Below are positions 43,047 to 52,179 of a stretch of DNA of 64,000 nucleotides, one piece after another. This DNA is from Fusibacter sp. 3D3. Lineage in GTDB: Bacteria; Bacillota; Clostridia; Peptostreptococcales; Acidaminobacteraceae. Location: the NCBI RefSeq assembly GCF_001748365.1, contig NZ_BDHH01000004.1:249521-313520 (forward strand). Reading direction: 5' to 3'. The notes beneath the pieces were generated by a model. The model was not told the origin of the DNA. It saw only the letters and a list, made by a program, of their open reading frames with translations, and searched no databases. Position 1 is the stretch's first letter. Every line of letters starts with the position of its first letter. The translations under genes were made by a program, and so were the position numbers.

Positions 43047-44354
43047 ATGAGTAAAGGCAATAAAGAAAAGAGTTTGGTCGGCTTTGGAAAAGAAGGTTGG
43101 GGGATTATATTATACTGTGCAGCCATGTTTTGGTTTTATGTGGGCATGGTCAATGATGGCTCCAATATTACAGCGCCAGCCTTTGCGGCTAAAACTGGAT
43201 TAGACTATTCTGTTGTATTGAGTATGGGGACGATTGCAGGGATTGTCGGTTTTTTATTTTTCATTTTATTTGGTCAAATTAATATTCGCATAGGTTCGAG
43301 AAAGACATCAACCATCTGTTTGATTACCGCAGGTATATTTTACATGATTCTTGGTGCTTCGACCTCTTTGATCCAGTATGCCATATCCCTTTGTGTGATA
43401 ACGGGTTCAGTGATGTCAGGGGGGTATATAGCAGGCGGGACTCTTGTAGCCAAATGGTTTCCTAAGAAAAAGGGGATTGTCATGGGGTATACAACAATGG
43501 GGCATAATTTAGCATCTGCTTTTTATGTGCCAATGATTGCGTTTTTAGTGAATACACTGGGACTTCAAATGGGCGTTATGGTTCCAGGTATTTTAGTGAT
43601 GCTACTGGGTGTTATTGGGTTGATTATGATTCGCAACACACCAGAAGAAAAAAATATGTATCCTGATAATGTCACAAAAGAAATCTATGATACCGAGTAT
43701 TTTAAAAGTGATGAACAAGAAAAAAGTAAATTATGGTCTACAAAAAAACTGTTGATGGAGAGGGAATTTTGGTTGACTTCAATAACGACTGGAATTTATC
43801 AGTTGGTCACGGTGGGTGTCATGACTCAACTTGTGGTTAGAAACATGCAGCTTGGGTTTACTCAAGTGCAGGCCATATCACTGATGACATTCTTGGCGGC
43901 GATCGGTGTCGTGGGCTCGTGGATATTTGGCGTCTTGGATACGAAATTTGGAACTAAACCTACAATGCTCGTATTTGGAATTTGGTATATGATTGCTTTA
44001 TTCTTCAATGTATTAGAGACGACAACCACCATTTATATTTCAGTTTTTATGATTGGAATGGCAATCGGTGGATCAGCAAATTTTACAACATCATTGCCAA
44101 CGGCTGTATTTGGAAGGCACGAATTTGAGAAAGTCAATAGTGTTATCTTCCCAGTACAAGGGATTATTACTTCTATGAATTTCTTACTCAGTGGGATTTC
44201 AATTGCTTTAACGGGGAGTTTAAGAGGTGTCTATATCGTATTTATTGGGATATTGGTGGTTAATGTACTGTTGATTTCATTGATTGATGAGCACAAGTTT
44301 AATAAGGATTTTAAAATTTCTGAAAATTTGCAAGAACCTAGTTTTGCGGAGTAA
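43047..44354 (+). CDS. MFS transporter, OFA (oxalate/formate antiporter) type
   Basis: A 435-residue protein with 12 predicted membrane helices. The second half contains MTFLAAIGVVGSWIFGVLDTKFG, typical of the OFA family, and the loop between helices 2 and 3 is Arg-rich (NIRIGSRKTS). OFA members exchange small carboxylates or take up monocarboxylates. Next to the catabolic operons it may import the substrate or export acetate-type products. GGGAGG lies before the ATG. No clear sigma-54 promoter is visible directly upstream. Confidence 0.88.
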   Translation: MSKGNKEKSLVGFGKEGWGIILYCAAMFWFYVGMVNDGSNITAPAFAAKTGLDYSVVLSMGTIAGIVGFLFFILFGQINIRIGSRKTSTICLITAGIFYMILGASTSLIQYAISLCVITGSVMSGGYIAGGTLVAKWFPKKKGIVMGYTTMGHNLASAFYVPMIAFLVNTLGLQMGVMVPGILVMLLGVIGLIMIRNTPEEKNMYPDNVTKEIYDTEYFKSDEQEKSKLWSTKKLLMEREFWLTSITTGIYQLVTVGVMTQLVVRNMQLGFTQVQAISLMTFLAAIGVVGSWIFGVLDTKFGTKPTMLVFGIWYMIALFFNVLETTTTIYISVFMIGMAIGGSANFTTSLPTAVFGRHEFEKVNSVIFPVQGIITSMNFLLSGISIALTGSLRGVYIVFIGILVVNVLLISLIDEHKFNKDFKISENLQEPSFAE

Positions 44355-44440
44355 TTGCAAAGAACATAAACATTTTAAAAGCAATATCAGTATAAAGACT
44401 CAGTGTTTTATAAGATCATAAAAACTTGGAGGATTTCATT

Positions 44441-44992
44441 ATGGATATTAAGAATAAAGTTTTATTAGTTCAAGCATTATTTGGCGCTGTTGCACTTGCA
44501 TTATTAATGCAAATACCAGCGATATTAGGGTTTGGCGCTTATTTGTGGATGTTATTTTTACCTTTGATGCTCTTTTTTGCTTTTGGTGCGGATTTTAAGC
44601 GTATACCTTCAATGATCGTGTGCTATATAGTTGGCATTGGTTGGGCGATGATCAATGGTATGCTCATGGGTATTTTAATACCTTTGGTTGGCCCCATTTG
44701 GGGCAACATCATTGGCGCGGCTGTCGTGGTTTTTCTCGTATTAACCCTACATGAAAACTTGCTCTCTAAAACTATTTTTGGCAATGTACCTGCGCTTTTT
44801 ATGGGACTGGCAACTACATTTTTTACCTTTTTAATAGTACCTGCTAATGCGCCTCTTATAACGCCATTACATTTAATTGGGTTTTATTTGTATGGCATAT
44901 TTATGACGGTTATTTTAGCGGGTGGAGGTTTCAAAATTTGTAGTATTATTTTTGGTATGGAAACGACGATCGAGGCTTTTAAAGACAAATAA
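44441..44992 (+). CDS. DUF1097-family membrane protein
   Basis: A 183-residue, five- to six-helix membrane protein with Gly/Pro-rich loops (GPIWGNIIGAA, NVPALFMGLATTFF). This matches DUF1097-type small membrane proteins, for which no function is known. I start at the ATG of MDIKNK after GGAGG. It lies 86 bases after the MFS gene and is the last island gene before a perfect terminator. An accessory transport role is only suggested by position. Confidence 0.75.
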   Translation: MDIKNKVLLVQALFGAVALALLMQIPAILGFGAYLWMLFLPLMLFFAFGADFKRIPSMIVCYIVGIGWAMINGMLMGILIPLVGPIWGNIIGAAVVVFLVLTLHENLLSKTIFGNVPALFMGLATTFFTFLIVPANAPLITPLHLIGFYLYGIFMTVILAGGGFKICSIIFGMETTIEAFKDK

Positions 44993-45035
44993 TGAGGTCG
45001 TTCTATTAAAACAGAAAAAACTGAAATAGACTAAT

Positions 45036-45079
45036 ATTTAAAAGACACGAGATAGGGTTAGGTCTCGTGTCTTTTAAAT
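45036..45079 (+). terminator. Terminator ending the catabolic island
   Basis: A perfect 17-bp stem (ATTTAAAAGACACGAGA and its complement) with a ten-base loop. The right arm ends in CTTTTAAAT, a modest T tract. Confidence 0.85.
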
Positions 45080-45101
45080 ACATTTTTGAATATACATATG
45101 T

Positions 45102-45129
45102 AAAAGCCAATACATGCGCATTGGCTTTA
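45102..45129 (-). terminator. Terminator of the AbrB-type gene
   Basis: AAAGCCAAT pairs with ATTGGCTTT. On the minus strand the stem is followed by TTTT. Confidence 0.75.
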
Positions 45130-45165
45130 TCTTACAGCGAATAAACTACGATAAACTTAAAGAAA

Positions 45166-45408
45166 TTAGATTACTTTGATTTCATCTATGCAAGCTGGAC
45201 AGATGTTTTTCCCTTTGATGTTCCTAACACCTTTTGCTTGACCACAAAAAATACAAGCTGGCTCATATTTTTTTAAGATGATTGTTTCACCTTCAGTGAA
45301 AATTTCTAGTGCATCTTTTTCGCCGATGCTGAGTGTACGTCTCAATTCGATTGGAATAACCACTCTACCTAGTTCGTCGACTTTTCTCACAATACCTGTT
45401 GATTTCAT
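45166..45408 (-). CDS. AbrB/SpoVT-family regulator with zinc-finger tail
   Basis: An 80-residue protein. The N-terminal swapped-hairpin DNA-binding domain reads STGIVRKVDELGRVVIPIELR, as in AbrB/SpoVT. The C-terminal tail carries a Cys4 knuckle (CIFCG and CPAC). This AbrB-plus-zinc form is common in Clostridia and usually sits next to rsmI; here it is 13 kb away across the catabolic island. It probably acts as a transition-state or global regulator. AGGAGG precedes the ATG. Confidence 0.9.
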   Translation of the reverse strand: MKSTGIVRKVDELGRVVIPIELRRTLSIGEKDALEIFTEGETIILKKYEPACIFCGQAKGVRNIKGKNICPACIDEIKVI

Positions 45409-45565
45409 TGTAAACCTCCTAAGACAATTTTAAACATTTCCATAGTTTAATAATAACTTATTATTTTCCATAAGTCAACAAATGTAGTAAATAGCGAGAG
45501 ACTTTTTTATAAATTTAATATTTGAATCAAAATATTGGAATTTATAAAAAATATTGAGATTAAAT

Positions 45566-46012
45566 TTACAAATTATCAAGCTCTTTTTCGGTTTCTTTTA
45601 TGACATCTTTTATATCATCCAGCTTATCGCCGAAAAATTTATCATAAAGAGCCTTTCCAATAGCAACAGTATGCATAAAGGATGCAATGCCATCCATGAA
45701 AGATTGATTTTCTTTTAGAGTTTCTGTGATGGATTCAGTCGATTCTGCGACATTGTCAACAGTTCCTCTGAAAGCACTCACATCATGTGCAAATTCTCCT
45801 GAGATCACTTCAATATTTCTTGTTAAATCTGGAATAACTTCAAGCGTTGCATCAATTTTAGGACGATTATCTTCAACCACATGATTGACATTTTTAATGA
45901 TCTTAAAGGCTTTGGTTAAAATTAGGATTAAGTATGTAAAGATCACAACTAATAGTCCCCAAAGTACAAACAAGAGTATATCCTTTAAAGAAATGACAAT
46001 TTCACTATTCAT
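45566..46012 (-). CDS. DUF948-like membrane protein with coiled coil
   Basis: A 148-residue protein. One N-terminal helix (LLFVLWGLLVVIFTYLILIL) anchors it in the membrane. A long heptad-like helix follows (residues ~40-105), rich in Glu, Asn and Thr. The C-terminal tail is acidic. This is the pattern of DUF948 general-stress proteins. GGAGG precedes the ATG. Function unknown. Confidence 0.75.
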   Translation of the reverse strand: MNSEIVISLKDILLFVLWGLLVVIFTYLILILTKAFKIIKNVNHVVEDNRPKIDATLEVIPDLTRNIEVISGEFAHDVSAFRGTVDNVAESTESITETLKENQSFMDGIASFMHTVAIGKALYDKFFGDKLDDIKDVIKETEKELDNL

Positions 46013-46174
46013 GAATTTACCTCCTATACGGGTTGATTCTATAAATATTATACCTTAATTTTATAAAAAAAACAGGAAATAAAGTAAGAGCAGGTCAATA
46101 ACTTCCATAGTATAAAAGCGAATGAACTACTCTTAGGTTTTTTCAACAGCTGTAGAGTCTTTTAGTAAAATAGA

Positions 46175-46561
46175 TTATAATTTTACTGCATATTCCTTGT
46201 CATTGATTTTAATGCGATGTGCATCAATATAAAGCGATGAATTGTTGATGTTCACAGCAAAATTTGGAACAGATACGAACATATCATCTGCAGATCTTGT
46301 ATCCACTGCAGTGAATTCGCCAAACCCAAGGGTATCATATGAAATGATATTGAGATTTTTATCTGAAAGTTCAAGTTCAGTTTTAAGATCGTGATCAATA
46401 AAATAAAAAGCCTTTACGTCCTCAAAAACAATCTGAGCATTATCATCATAGTCATGTCGAATTATATCTATTGAAATTTTATCAAAATCCATATCAAAGT
46501 TAATGGCATCAATTTTACCTTTAGCAAAATTATCTAAAATGGGGTTAAAACTGTTAGTCAT
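46175..46561 (-). CDS. Hypothetical protein, beta-rich
   Basis: A 128-residue protein with alternating short hydrophobic strands and acidic loops (IDIIRHDYDD, FYFIDHDLKTELEL), and no membrane helix or signal peptide. AAGGAGAGAGG precedes the ATG. I do not recognise the family. It stands alone between a DUF948-like gene and the tetrapyrrole operon, with about 280 bases of AT-rich sequence upstream. Confidence 0.65.
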   Translation of the reverse strand: MTNSFNPILDNFAKGKIDAINFDMDFDKISIDIIRHDYDDNAQIVFEDVKAFYFIDHDLKTELELSDKNLNIISYDTLGFGEFTAVDTRSADDMFVSVPNFAVNINNSSLYIDAHRIKINDKEYAVKL

Positions 46562-46769
46562 AAGACACCTCTCTCCTTAATTTTAAACAAGTTTCAGACG
46601 CTTTTTAAGCACAGCGACTTGTTATATTAATGTAGATTGAAATTGTATAACTTTTCAAACATATATATTAATATCATATATTTGAAGTGGATGCAATGTT
46701 TTTTTAAAAAATTAAAATTTCTTATTAAATGAAACTGATTTGGATGTAGATTGCAAATAATAAAATATA

Positions 46770-46801
46770 AAAAAAAGAACTTGCTTGAAGAATAAAGCAA
46801 A
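46770..46801 (-). terminator. Probable terminator of the tetrapyrrole/cobalamin operon
   Basis: On the minus strand TTGCTT pairs with AAGCAA and is followed by GTTC and eight Ts, about 40 bases after hemL. The stem is short, so confidence is moderate. Confidence 0.55.
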
Positions 46802-46841
46802 TTCCCTGAAATTCATGGGTTATTCAATCTTTGGATAAAAA

Positions 46842-48143
46842 TTAGAAAGCATACATCGTTAATAGGACTTCTTTGGTTTTTGAAATTAAATATTCAATAT
46901 CTTGCATGGAATGTGCTTCTGAAAGAAACCAACCTTCAAACTGAGCAGGGGGTAATAAAATCCCTTCTGATAACATTTTTCTAAAGAACTCACCATACTT
47001 TTCAGTGTCACAGCCTTTAACGTCATCGTAGCTGTTAAAAGGCCCAGCTTTAAAAAAGAGACATGTCATGCCGCGAAAACGCACAAAGGTGAGTGGTAGT
47101 TTATGGCTTTCAATGAAGGCACTTAATTCGGTTTCAATTTGGATTGCTTTGTTTTCCATGTGCACGTAGACTTCTGGATGTACCTTGAGATACTTAAGGG
47201 TTTGAATGCCCATATGCATGGCGAGTGGATTGCCAGAGAGTGTACCCGCTTGATAGACAGGTCCAAGTGGAGAGATGATGGACATGATTTCTCTTTTGCC
47301 ACCATATGCACCCACAGGAAGTCCACCACCGATAATTTTCCCAAAGCAGACTAGATCAGGATGAACTTCATAAACCGCTTCAGCACCCCCAAAATCGAGC
47401 CTAAAACCTGTGATAACTTCATCAAAGATTAAAATTGCACCGAATTCATCACAAAGGGTTCTTAAAGCTTCTAAAAAAGCCTTGGTGCTGGGAATGACGC
47501 CCATATTTCCCGCAACGGGTTCAACGATAACACATGCAATTTCATCTTTGTTGTCTTCAAAGATCTTACGCGTCATTTCGATATCGTTGTAGCGTCCAGT
47601 TAATGTATCTCTCACAGTAGCTTCTGGCACACCAGGGCTTGTTGGGACGCCATAAGTGAGCGTGCCGCTGCCTGATTTCACCAAAAGTGCATCAGAGTGC
47701 CCATGATAACAGCCTTCAAATTTGAGAATTTTATTGCGATTGGTGTAGCCTCTAGCCACGCGAATCGCACTCATAGTCGCCTCGGTACCTGAATTGACCA
47801 TACGGATCATGTCCACGGATTGATAAGCTTCCGCGATGAGCTCTGCCATAGTCACTTCTTGAGGTGTGGGCACGCCAAAGCTGGTCCCTCTTGAGAATAC
47901 AGCTTCAATATTTTCGAGTAGAGCGGGATGACTGTGACCCAGTATCAAGGGTCCCCAAGAACAGATCATATCTAAATAGCGGTTGCCATCTACATCGTAT
48001 ATCTTAGAACCTAGGCCTTTTTCGATGAAAATGGGGTCACAACCGACGGATTTAAAAGCTCTGACTGGGCTGTTAACACCACCGGGAATAACCGCTTTAG
48101 CACGTTCAAAAAGTGCTTTGGAGTTAGTGTTTGGATTGGACAT
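46842..48143 (-). CDS. hemL: Glutamate-1-semialdehyde 2,1-aminomutase
   Basis: A 433-residue PLP enzyme. VIPGGVNSPVRAFKSVG, GCYHGHSDALLVKSGSG, IFDEVITGFR and the PLP lysine in CFGKIIGGGLPVGAYGG identify GSA aminomutase. It converts glutamate-1-semialdehyde to 5-aminolevulinate, the C5-route precursor of all tetrapyrroles. The start is the ATG of MSNPN after GAGGAGG. It is the last gene of the 14-kb operon; the preceding hemB stop lies 11 bases upstream. Confidence 0.97.
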   Translation of the reverse strand: MSNPNTNSKALFERAKAVIPGGVNSPVRAFKSVGCDPIFIEKGLGSKIYDVDGNRYLDMICSWGPLILGHSHPALLENIEAVFSRGTSFGVPTPQEVTMAELIAEAYQSVDMIRMVNSGTEATMSAIRVARGYTNRNKILKFEGCYHGHSDALLVKSGSGTLTYGVPTSPGVPEATVRDTLTGRYNDIEMTRKIFEDNKDEIACVIVEPVAGNMGVIPSTKAFLEALRTLCDEFGAILIFDEVITGFRLDFGGAEAVYEVHPDLVCFGKIIGGGLPVGAYGGKREIMSIISPLGPVYQAGTLSGNPLAMHMGIQTLKYLKVHPEVYVHMENKAIQIETELSAFIESHKLPLTFVRFRGMTCLFFKAGPFNSYDDVKGCDTEKYGEFFRKMLSEGILLPPAQFEGWFLSEAHSMQDIEYLISKTKEVLLTMYAF

Positions 48144-48154
48144 GTGAGCCTCCT

Positions 48155-49135
48155 CTATATAGAATCGTTGGCATTGGATAGCCATTTTTGAACAATTTCT
48201 TTAGCAAAGTAAGTGATGATTATATCGGCACCAGCACGTTTAAAGCCGATCATCGTTTCGTAAATAATGGCTTCATCCACAAGTCCAGAGGCAATGCCTT
48301 GCTTGATCAGGGAATATTCACCGCTGACATTATAAGCAACGACTGGTTTTGAACAGTTTTCTTTGACTTTTTGAATCAAATCTAAATACATCATAGCGGG
48401 TTTTACCATGATGAGGTCAGCGCCATCTTTGATATCCTCGTGGATGACATCGAGAATTTCTCTCTTGTTGTGGTAATCCATTTGATAGCGCTTGCGATTT
48501 CCAAATTTGGGACTTGAATCCGCTGCGGCTCTAAAAGGCCCATAGTAATTAGAACTGTATTTGAGTGAATAGGACATAATCGGTATATATTCAAAGCCAT
48601 TTTCATCGAGGCTCGTTCTCATGGCTTTGATACGACCATCCATCATGTCAGACGGCGCCACCATGTCTGCGCCTGCTTTCACATGACTGAGCGCAATTTT
48701 AGAGAGATAATCTGTAGTGATATCATTCATAACGTTGCCATCGGCATCTAGGATGCCACAATGCCCATGATCTGTATAAGAACACATGCAGACATCTGTA
48801 ATCACATAAAAAGAGTCATTATGCGATTTAATCGCCCTTAAAGCCTTCTGAACGATACCATTTTCATCATAGGCAGATTGGCCATGAGAATCTTTTGAAT
48901 CCGGCACACCGAAAATGAGCAGTGTTTTGAGACCAAGGGCATCAAGTTCATCTAATTCATCTTTAAGTTTATCGATAGAGAAGTGATAGACATTTGGCAT
49001 AGAAGGGATTTCATGCTTTATGCCTTCACCCTCTATGATGAATAATGGATAGATCAAATCATGAATGGAAAGGGTGTACTCTCTGATGAGAGGTCTTAAG
49101 TTATCTTGCATTCTAAGTCTTCTAAAGCGTTTCAT
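48155..49135 (-). CDS. hemB: Porphobilinogen synthase (ALA dehydratase)
   Basis: A 326-residue enzyme. TDVCMCSYTDHGHCG carries the zinc-binding cysteines and IMVKPAMMYLDLI the active Schiff-base lysine. It joins two 5-aminolevulinates to porphobilinogen. AAGGAG precedes the ATG. The Cys-rich site indicates the zinc-dependent form. It lies between cobA-hemD and hemL in the operon. Confidence 0.97.
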   Translation of the reverse strand: MKRFRRLRMQDNLRPLIREYTLSIHDLIYPLFIIEGEGIKHEIPSMPNVYHFSIDKLKDELDELDALGLKTLLIFGVPDSKDSHGQSAYDENGIVQKALRAIKSHNDSFYVITDVCMCSYTDHGHCGILDADGNVMNDITTDYLSKIALSHVKAGADMVAPSDMMDGRIKAMRTSLDENGFEYIPIMSYSLKYSSNYYGPFRAAADSSPKFGNRKRYQMDYHNKREILDVIHEDIKDGADLIMVKPAMMYLDLIQKVKENCSKPVVAYNVSGEYSLIKQGIASGLVDEAIIYETMIGFKRAGADIIITYFAKEIVQKWLSNANDSI

Positions 49136-49187
49136 CTGAAAAATCTCCTTATTAAATTGCTATTTTGAAATGGCTATTTTGAAATGG

Positions 49188-50696
49188 CTATTTTGCATCA
49201 GCCATTAAAACTTTGAGCAGTGTATCTAACGTATGTGGATTTGCAGATAAATGAACTGGATAGCCTAGTTCTTCTAAGGTACTAGAAGTTACAGGGCCAA
49301 TGGATGCAAATTTCACGTCTGCACTTAGTGAAACTTCATATTGTTTAAGAAACTCATGGAAGTGTTGCACGGCGGAACCACTTGCAAAAGTCACATAATC
49401 GAGTGTTTCAATCTTTTTGAGAATCGATGAAAGTTCATCTGCGCTATACTCAGGTCTAATGGTCTGATAGACGGTGAGCTTTTCATATGAACAGATCTTT
49501 GCAAGCCAATCGGTTAAAAGCGATCTCATCACCTGAGCACCGGGGATGAGGACGTGATCGGATGCACTTAACTGAGTCTCCATAAGTTCAATGATGCCTT
49601 CTTGCGTATAGCGCACAGGTACAAAATCAGGTCTTATGCCATATTGCTCTAAACATTTAGACGTTGTCGGTCCAATTGCCAATATTTTATGCTTAAAAAG
49701 GGCCCTCGAATCGAGGTGCAACGCCCAAAGGGATTTCATGAATTCATGAACGCCATTTTCACTGGTGAACCATATTTGTGTGCTTTGCATCAAGTGATCT
49801 TGTTGTAACAGAGTGGGCAAACTTTCAATTGAAATCATAGGCAGTTCTATCACTGAGGCCCCCTGTGCTCTCAACATTGCTGAAAAATGACTGCTCTGTG
49901 CAGTGGCACGTGTCACCGCTATTTTTTTACCAAAGAGGGGTTTACTTTCAAACCAGTTGAGCGTTTCTCTCATATGGATGACTTCTCCGACCACCAGTAG
50001 AGCAGGCGATTTAATTTTACCAATGGGCAATTCATCAAGTGCTTTTTCAAGGGTGGATTCAAAAACTTGTTGGCTGCTGGATGCGGCATTTGAAACAACG
50101 GCAATAGGTGTAGATGCTTTTTTACCAAACTGAATCAGCTGTGAAGTGATGTAGGGAATGCTGCCGATGCTCATTAAAAAGACCAATGTGCCCTCAATTT
50201 TGGCCACCACTGACCAGTCGTGGTCTTTAGAATCGTCTTTGAAGTGGCCCGTAAAAACGTGAAAAGAGGAAGCGTGATGGCGATGTGTGATGGGGATACC
50301 CGCATAGGCGAGGCCACCGATGGATGAAGAAATCCCTGGAACAACTTCAAAAGGCACATTGTGCGCCCTTAAGACTTCACCTTCTTCGCCACCTCGACCA
50401 AATACATAAGGGTCGCCCCCTTTTAACCGGACTACTGTTTTAAAGTGTTTTGCTTTTTCACAGAGGAGTAGGTTGATTTGTTCTTGGGGCATGGCATGAT
50501 CAGATGCAGCTTTGCCCACATATACTTTTTCACAAGAAGCTGGCGCAAGTGCCAACATCTCATCTTGTATGAGTCGATCATAAACAAGGCAGTCACAAGA
50601 TTTTAAGAGTGCCAATCCCTTGTTGGTTAACAAGCCAATATCACCTGGGCCTGCGCCTACGAGGTAAACGGTTCCGATGGCATATTTTGAATTCAT
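49188..50696 (-). CDS. cobA-hemD: Fused uroporphyrinogen-III methyltransferase/synthase
   Basis: A 502-residue fusion. Residues ~1-245 are the SUMT (CobA) domain with VYLVGAGPGDIGLLTNKG and VVRLKGGDPYVFGRGGEE. Residues ~255-500 are a HemD domain (KKIAVTRATAQSSHFSAML ... FASGSAVQHFHEF). It cyclises hydroxymethylbilane to uroporphyrinogen III and methylates it to precorrin-2. Such fusion is common in Clostridia. The ribosome site AAGGAGG overlaps the end of hemC, and the ATG directly follows the hemC stop. Confidence 0.96.
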   Translation of the reverse strand: MNSKYAIGTVYLVGAGPGDIGLLTNKGLALLKSCDCLVYDRLIQDEMLALAPASCEKVYVGKAASDHAMPQEQINLLLCEKAKHFKTVVRLKGGDPYVFGRGGEEGEVLRAHNVPFEVVPGISSSIGGLAYAGIPITHRHHASSFHVFTGHFKDDSKDHDWSVVAKIEGTLVFLMSIGSIPYITSQLIQFGKKASTPIAVVSNAASSSQQVFESTLEKALDELPIGKIKSPALLVVGEVIHMRETLNWFESKPLFGKKIAVTRATAQSSHFSAMLRAQGASVIELPMISIESLPTLLQQDHLMQSTQIWFTSENGVHEFMKSLWALHLDSRALFKHKILAIGPTTSKCLEQYGIRPDFVPVRYTQEGIIELMETQLSASDHVLIPGAQVMRSLLTDWLAKICSYEKLTVYQTIRPEYSADELSSILKKIETLDYVTFASGSAVQHFHEFLKQYEVSLSADVKFASIGPVTSSTLEELGYPVHLSANPHTLDTLLKVLMADAK

Positions 50697-51593
50697 TTAA
50701 ACCTCCTTCATAGCATCAGCACATTTTTGACCCAATAATTCAGGGTGATCACTTGAGCAGGATAAGGTTATTTGCTTTAGTTTGCTACCATCTTCTGAGC
50801 CCCAGACACAGGCCATTTCAAGTGTTTTTTTATCCTTTGAAAGGACAGCATGAGCACCAATAGGAATGTGACAGCTGCCATCAACGCCTTTTAGGAAGGC
50901 ACGTTCTGCACGGACACAAAGGTCTGAATCTACATCCGATAATTGATTTAAAAGTGCCTTTAGATCCTCACGCTTTTGAGGATACTGGAGTGCAAGTGCA
51001 CCTTGTGCAGGTGCGGGAATCATCCACTTAGGATCGAGGTATTGTGTAATTCGGTGTGTTAAGTCTAGGCGATGTAAACCTGCAGCGGCGAGAATAACCC
51101 CGTCTAGATTTTCTTTTTCGATTTTAGAAAGACGCGTTTCGACGTTGCCACGGATGGCCACAGGGACGATATCTGGGCGCACTTTTAGAAGCTGAAATAG
51201 TCTACGCTTGCTACCTGTGCCAATACGTGCGCCTATAGGGAGATCCTCTAGGGCATGATAACCTTCTTTTAGAGCGAGGACATCACGCGGATCTTCCCGC
51301 TTAGGCACTTTAGAAAAGGCAAGTGGCGTGCTCTGATCACTGGGCATATCTTTCATACTGTGAACGGCGATATCAATGTGTCCATCGAGAAGTTGCTGTT
51401 CAATTTCCTTCACAAAAAGGCCTTTATCTCCAATTTTATCAAGCGAAATATTTTGAATTTCATCTCCCTTGGTACTGATGATAACGGTTTCAAACGTCAA
51501 AGACGCATCAAGTGCTTTTAATGAGGCGATAACCCAATCTGTCTGTGCTCTGGCAAGGCGACTACCGCGTGTGCCTACTTTAATGGTTTTCAT
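50697..51593 (-). CDS. hemC: Hydroxymethylbilane synthase
   Basis: A 298-residue enzyme. It starts IKVGTRGSRLARAQTDW; VHSMKDMP is present, and the dipyrromethane-binding cysteine lies in GSCHIPIGAHA. It polymerises four porphobilinogens to the linear tetrapyrrole. AAGGA precedes the ATG. It overlaps the preceding dehydrogenase gene by 14 bases. Confidence 0.97.
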   Translation of the reverse strand: MKTIKVGTRGSRLARAQTDWVIASLKALDASLTFETVIISTKGDEIQNISLDKIGDKGLFVKEIEQQLLDGHIDIAVHSMKDMPSDQSTPLAFSKVPKREDPRDVLALKEGYHALEDLPIGARIGTGSKRRLFQLLKVRPDIVPVAIRGNVETRLSKIEKENLDGVILAAAGLHRLDLTHRITQYLDPKWMIPAPAQGALALQYPQKREDLKALLNQLSDVDSDLCVRAERAFLKGVDGSCHIPIGAHAVLSKDKKTLEMACVWGSEDGSKLKQITLSCSSDHPELLGQKCADAMKEV

Positions 51594-52179
51594 CTTTTAG
51601 GATCCTTTCTAATTGATCGATTGACATTTTTTTGATTTCATCGAATTTCAAACCTTGTGCTTGTAATTGTGCTCGCCCTTTTCTTAAAAGAGAAAGTCTT
51701 TGAATCAGTGTTGCGGGCAGATTTTGAACTAAATAATCCATGAGTATTTTGCTCCCCCAAGGCGAACCTTTACCAGAAACCGCAATCAAATGAGTATCTT
51801 GATCTTGATAGAGCATATCAGAGAAATGACTGAATTCATGCTGATCGGTTCGATTGACGAGTTTGCCAAAGCGTTTACCCTCTTCGCTGATTTTAGCATT
51901 GACGCTGGGTTGGTTTGTACACGCATAGATTAAATGCATGGACATTAAAAGTGCCCTATTTTGCTTGCAAAAGGCATCATAAGTCATGGGGATGTAACGC
52001 CAGTTATTTTTATCCACGAGTTCGGTGAATTCTATACACAGCTCTGGGGATAAAACCGTAAGTGTCGCACACTTATCCACAAAGCCAGAGGCTTTTCTAA
52101 AGCCAACTTTGCCGCCACCAATGATCAATACATTCAAAAAGTCACAATTTAATAGAACCGGTTTATTAGTCATAGCCAT
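51580..52179 (-). CDS. Precorrin-2 dehydrogenase (sirohydrochlorin synthase)
   Basis: A 199-residue CysG-N/Met8p-like protein. LIIGGGKVGFRKASGFVDK is the NAD loop, ACTNQPSVN and VSGKGSPWGSKIL follow. It oxidises precorrin-2 to sirohydrochlorin, at the branch to siroheme or, with CbiX, to cobalt-sirohydrochlorin. It ends with a helical tail. AAGGAG precedes the ATG. It overlaps hemA by 14 bases and hemC by 14 bases. Confidence 0.92.
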   Translation of the reverse strand: MAMTNKPVLLNCDFLNVLIIGGGKVGFRKASGFVDKCATLTVLSPELCIEFTELVDKNNWRYIPMTYDAFCKQNRALLMSMHLIYACTNQPSVNAKISEEGKRFGKLVNRTDQHEFSHFSDMLYQDQDTHLIAVSGKGSPWGSKILMDYLVQNLPATLIQRLSLLRKGRAQLQAQGLKFDEIKKMSIDQLERILKDENH

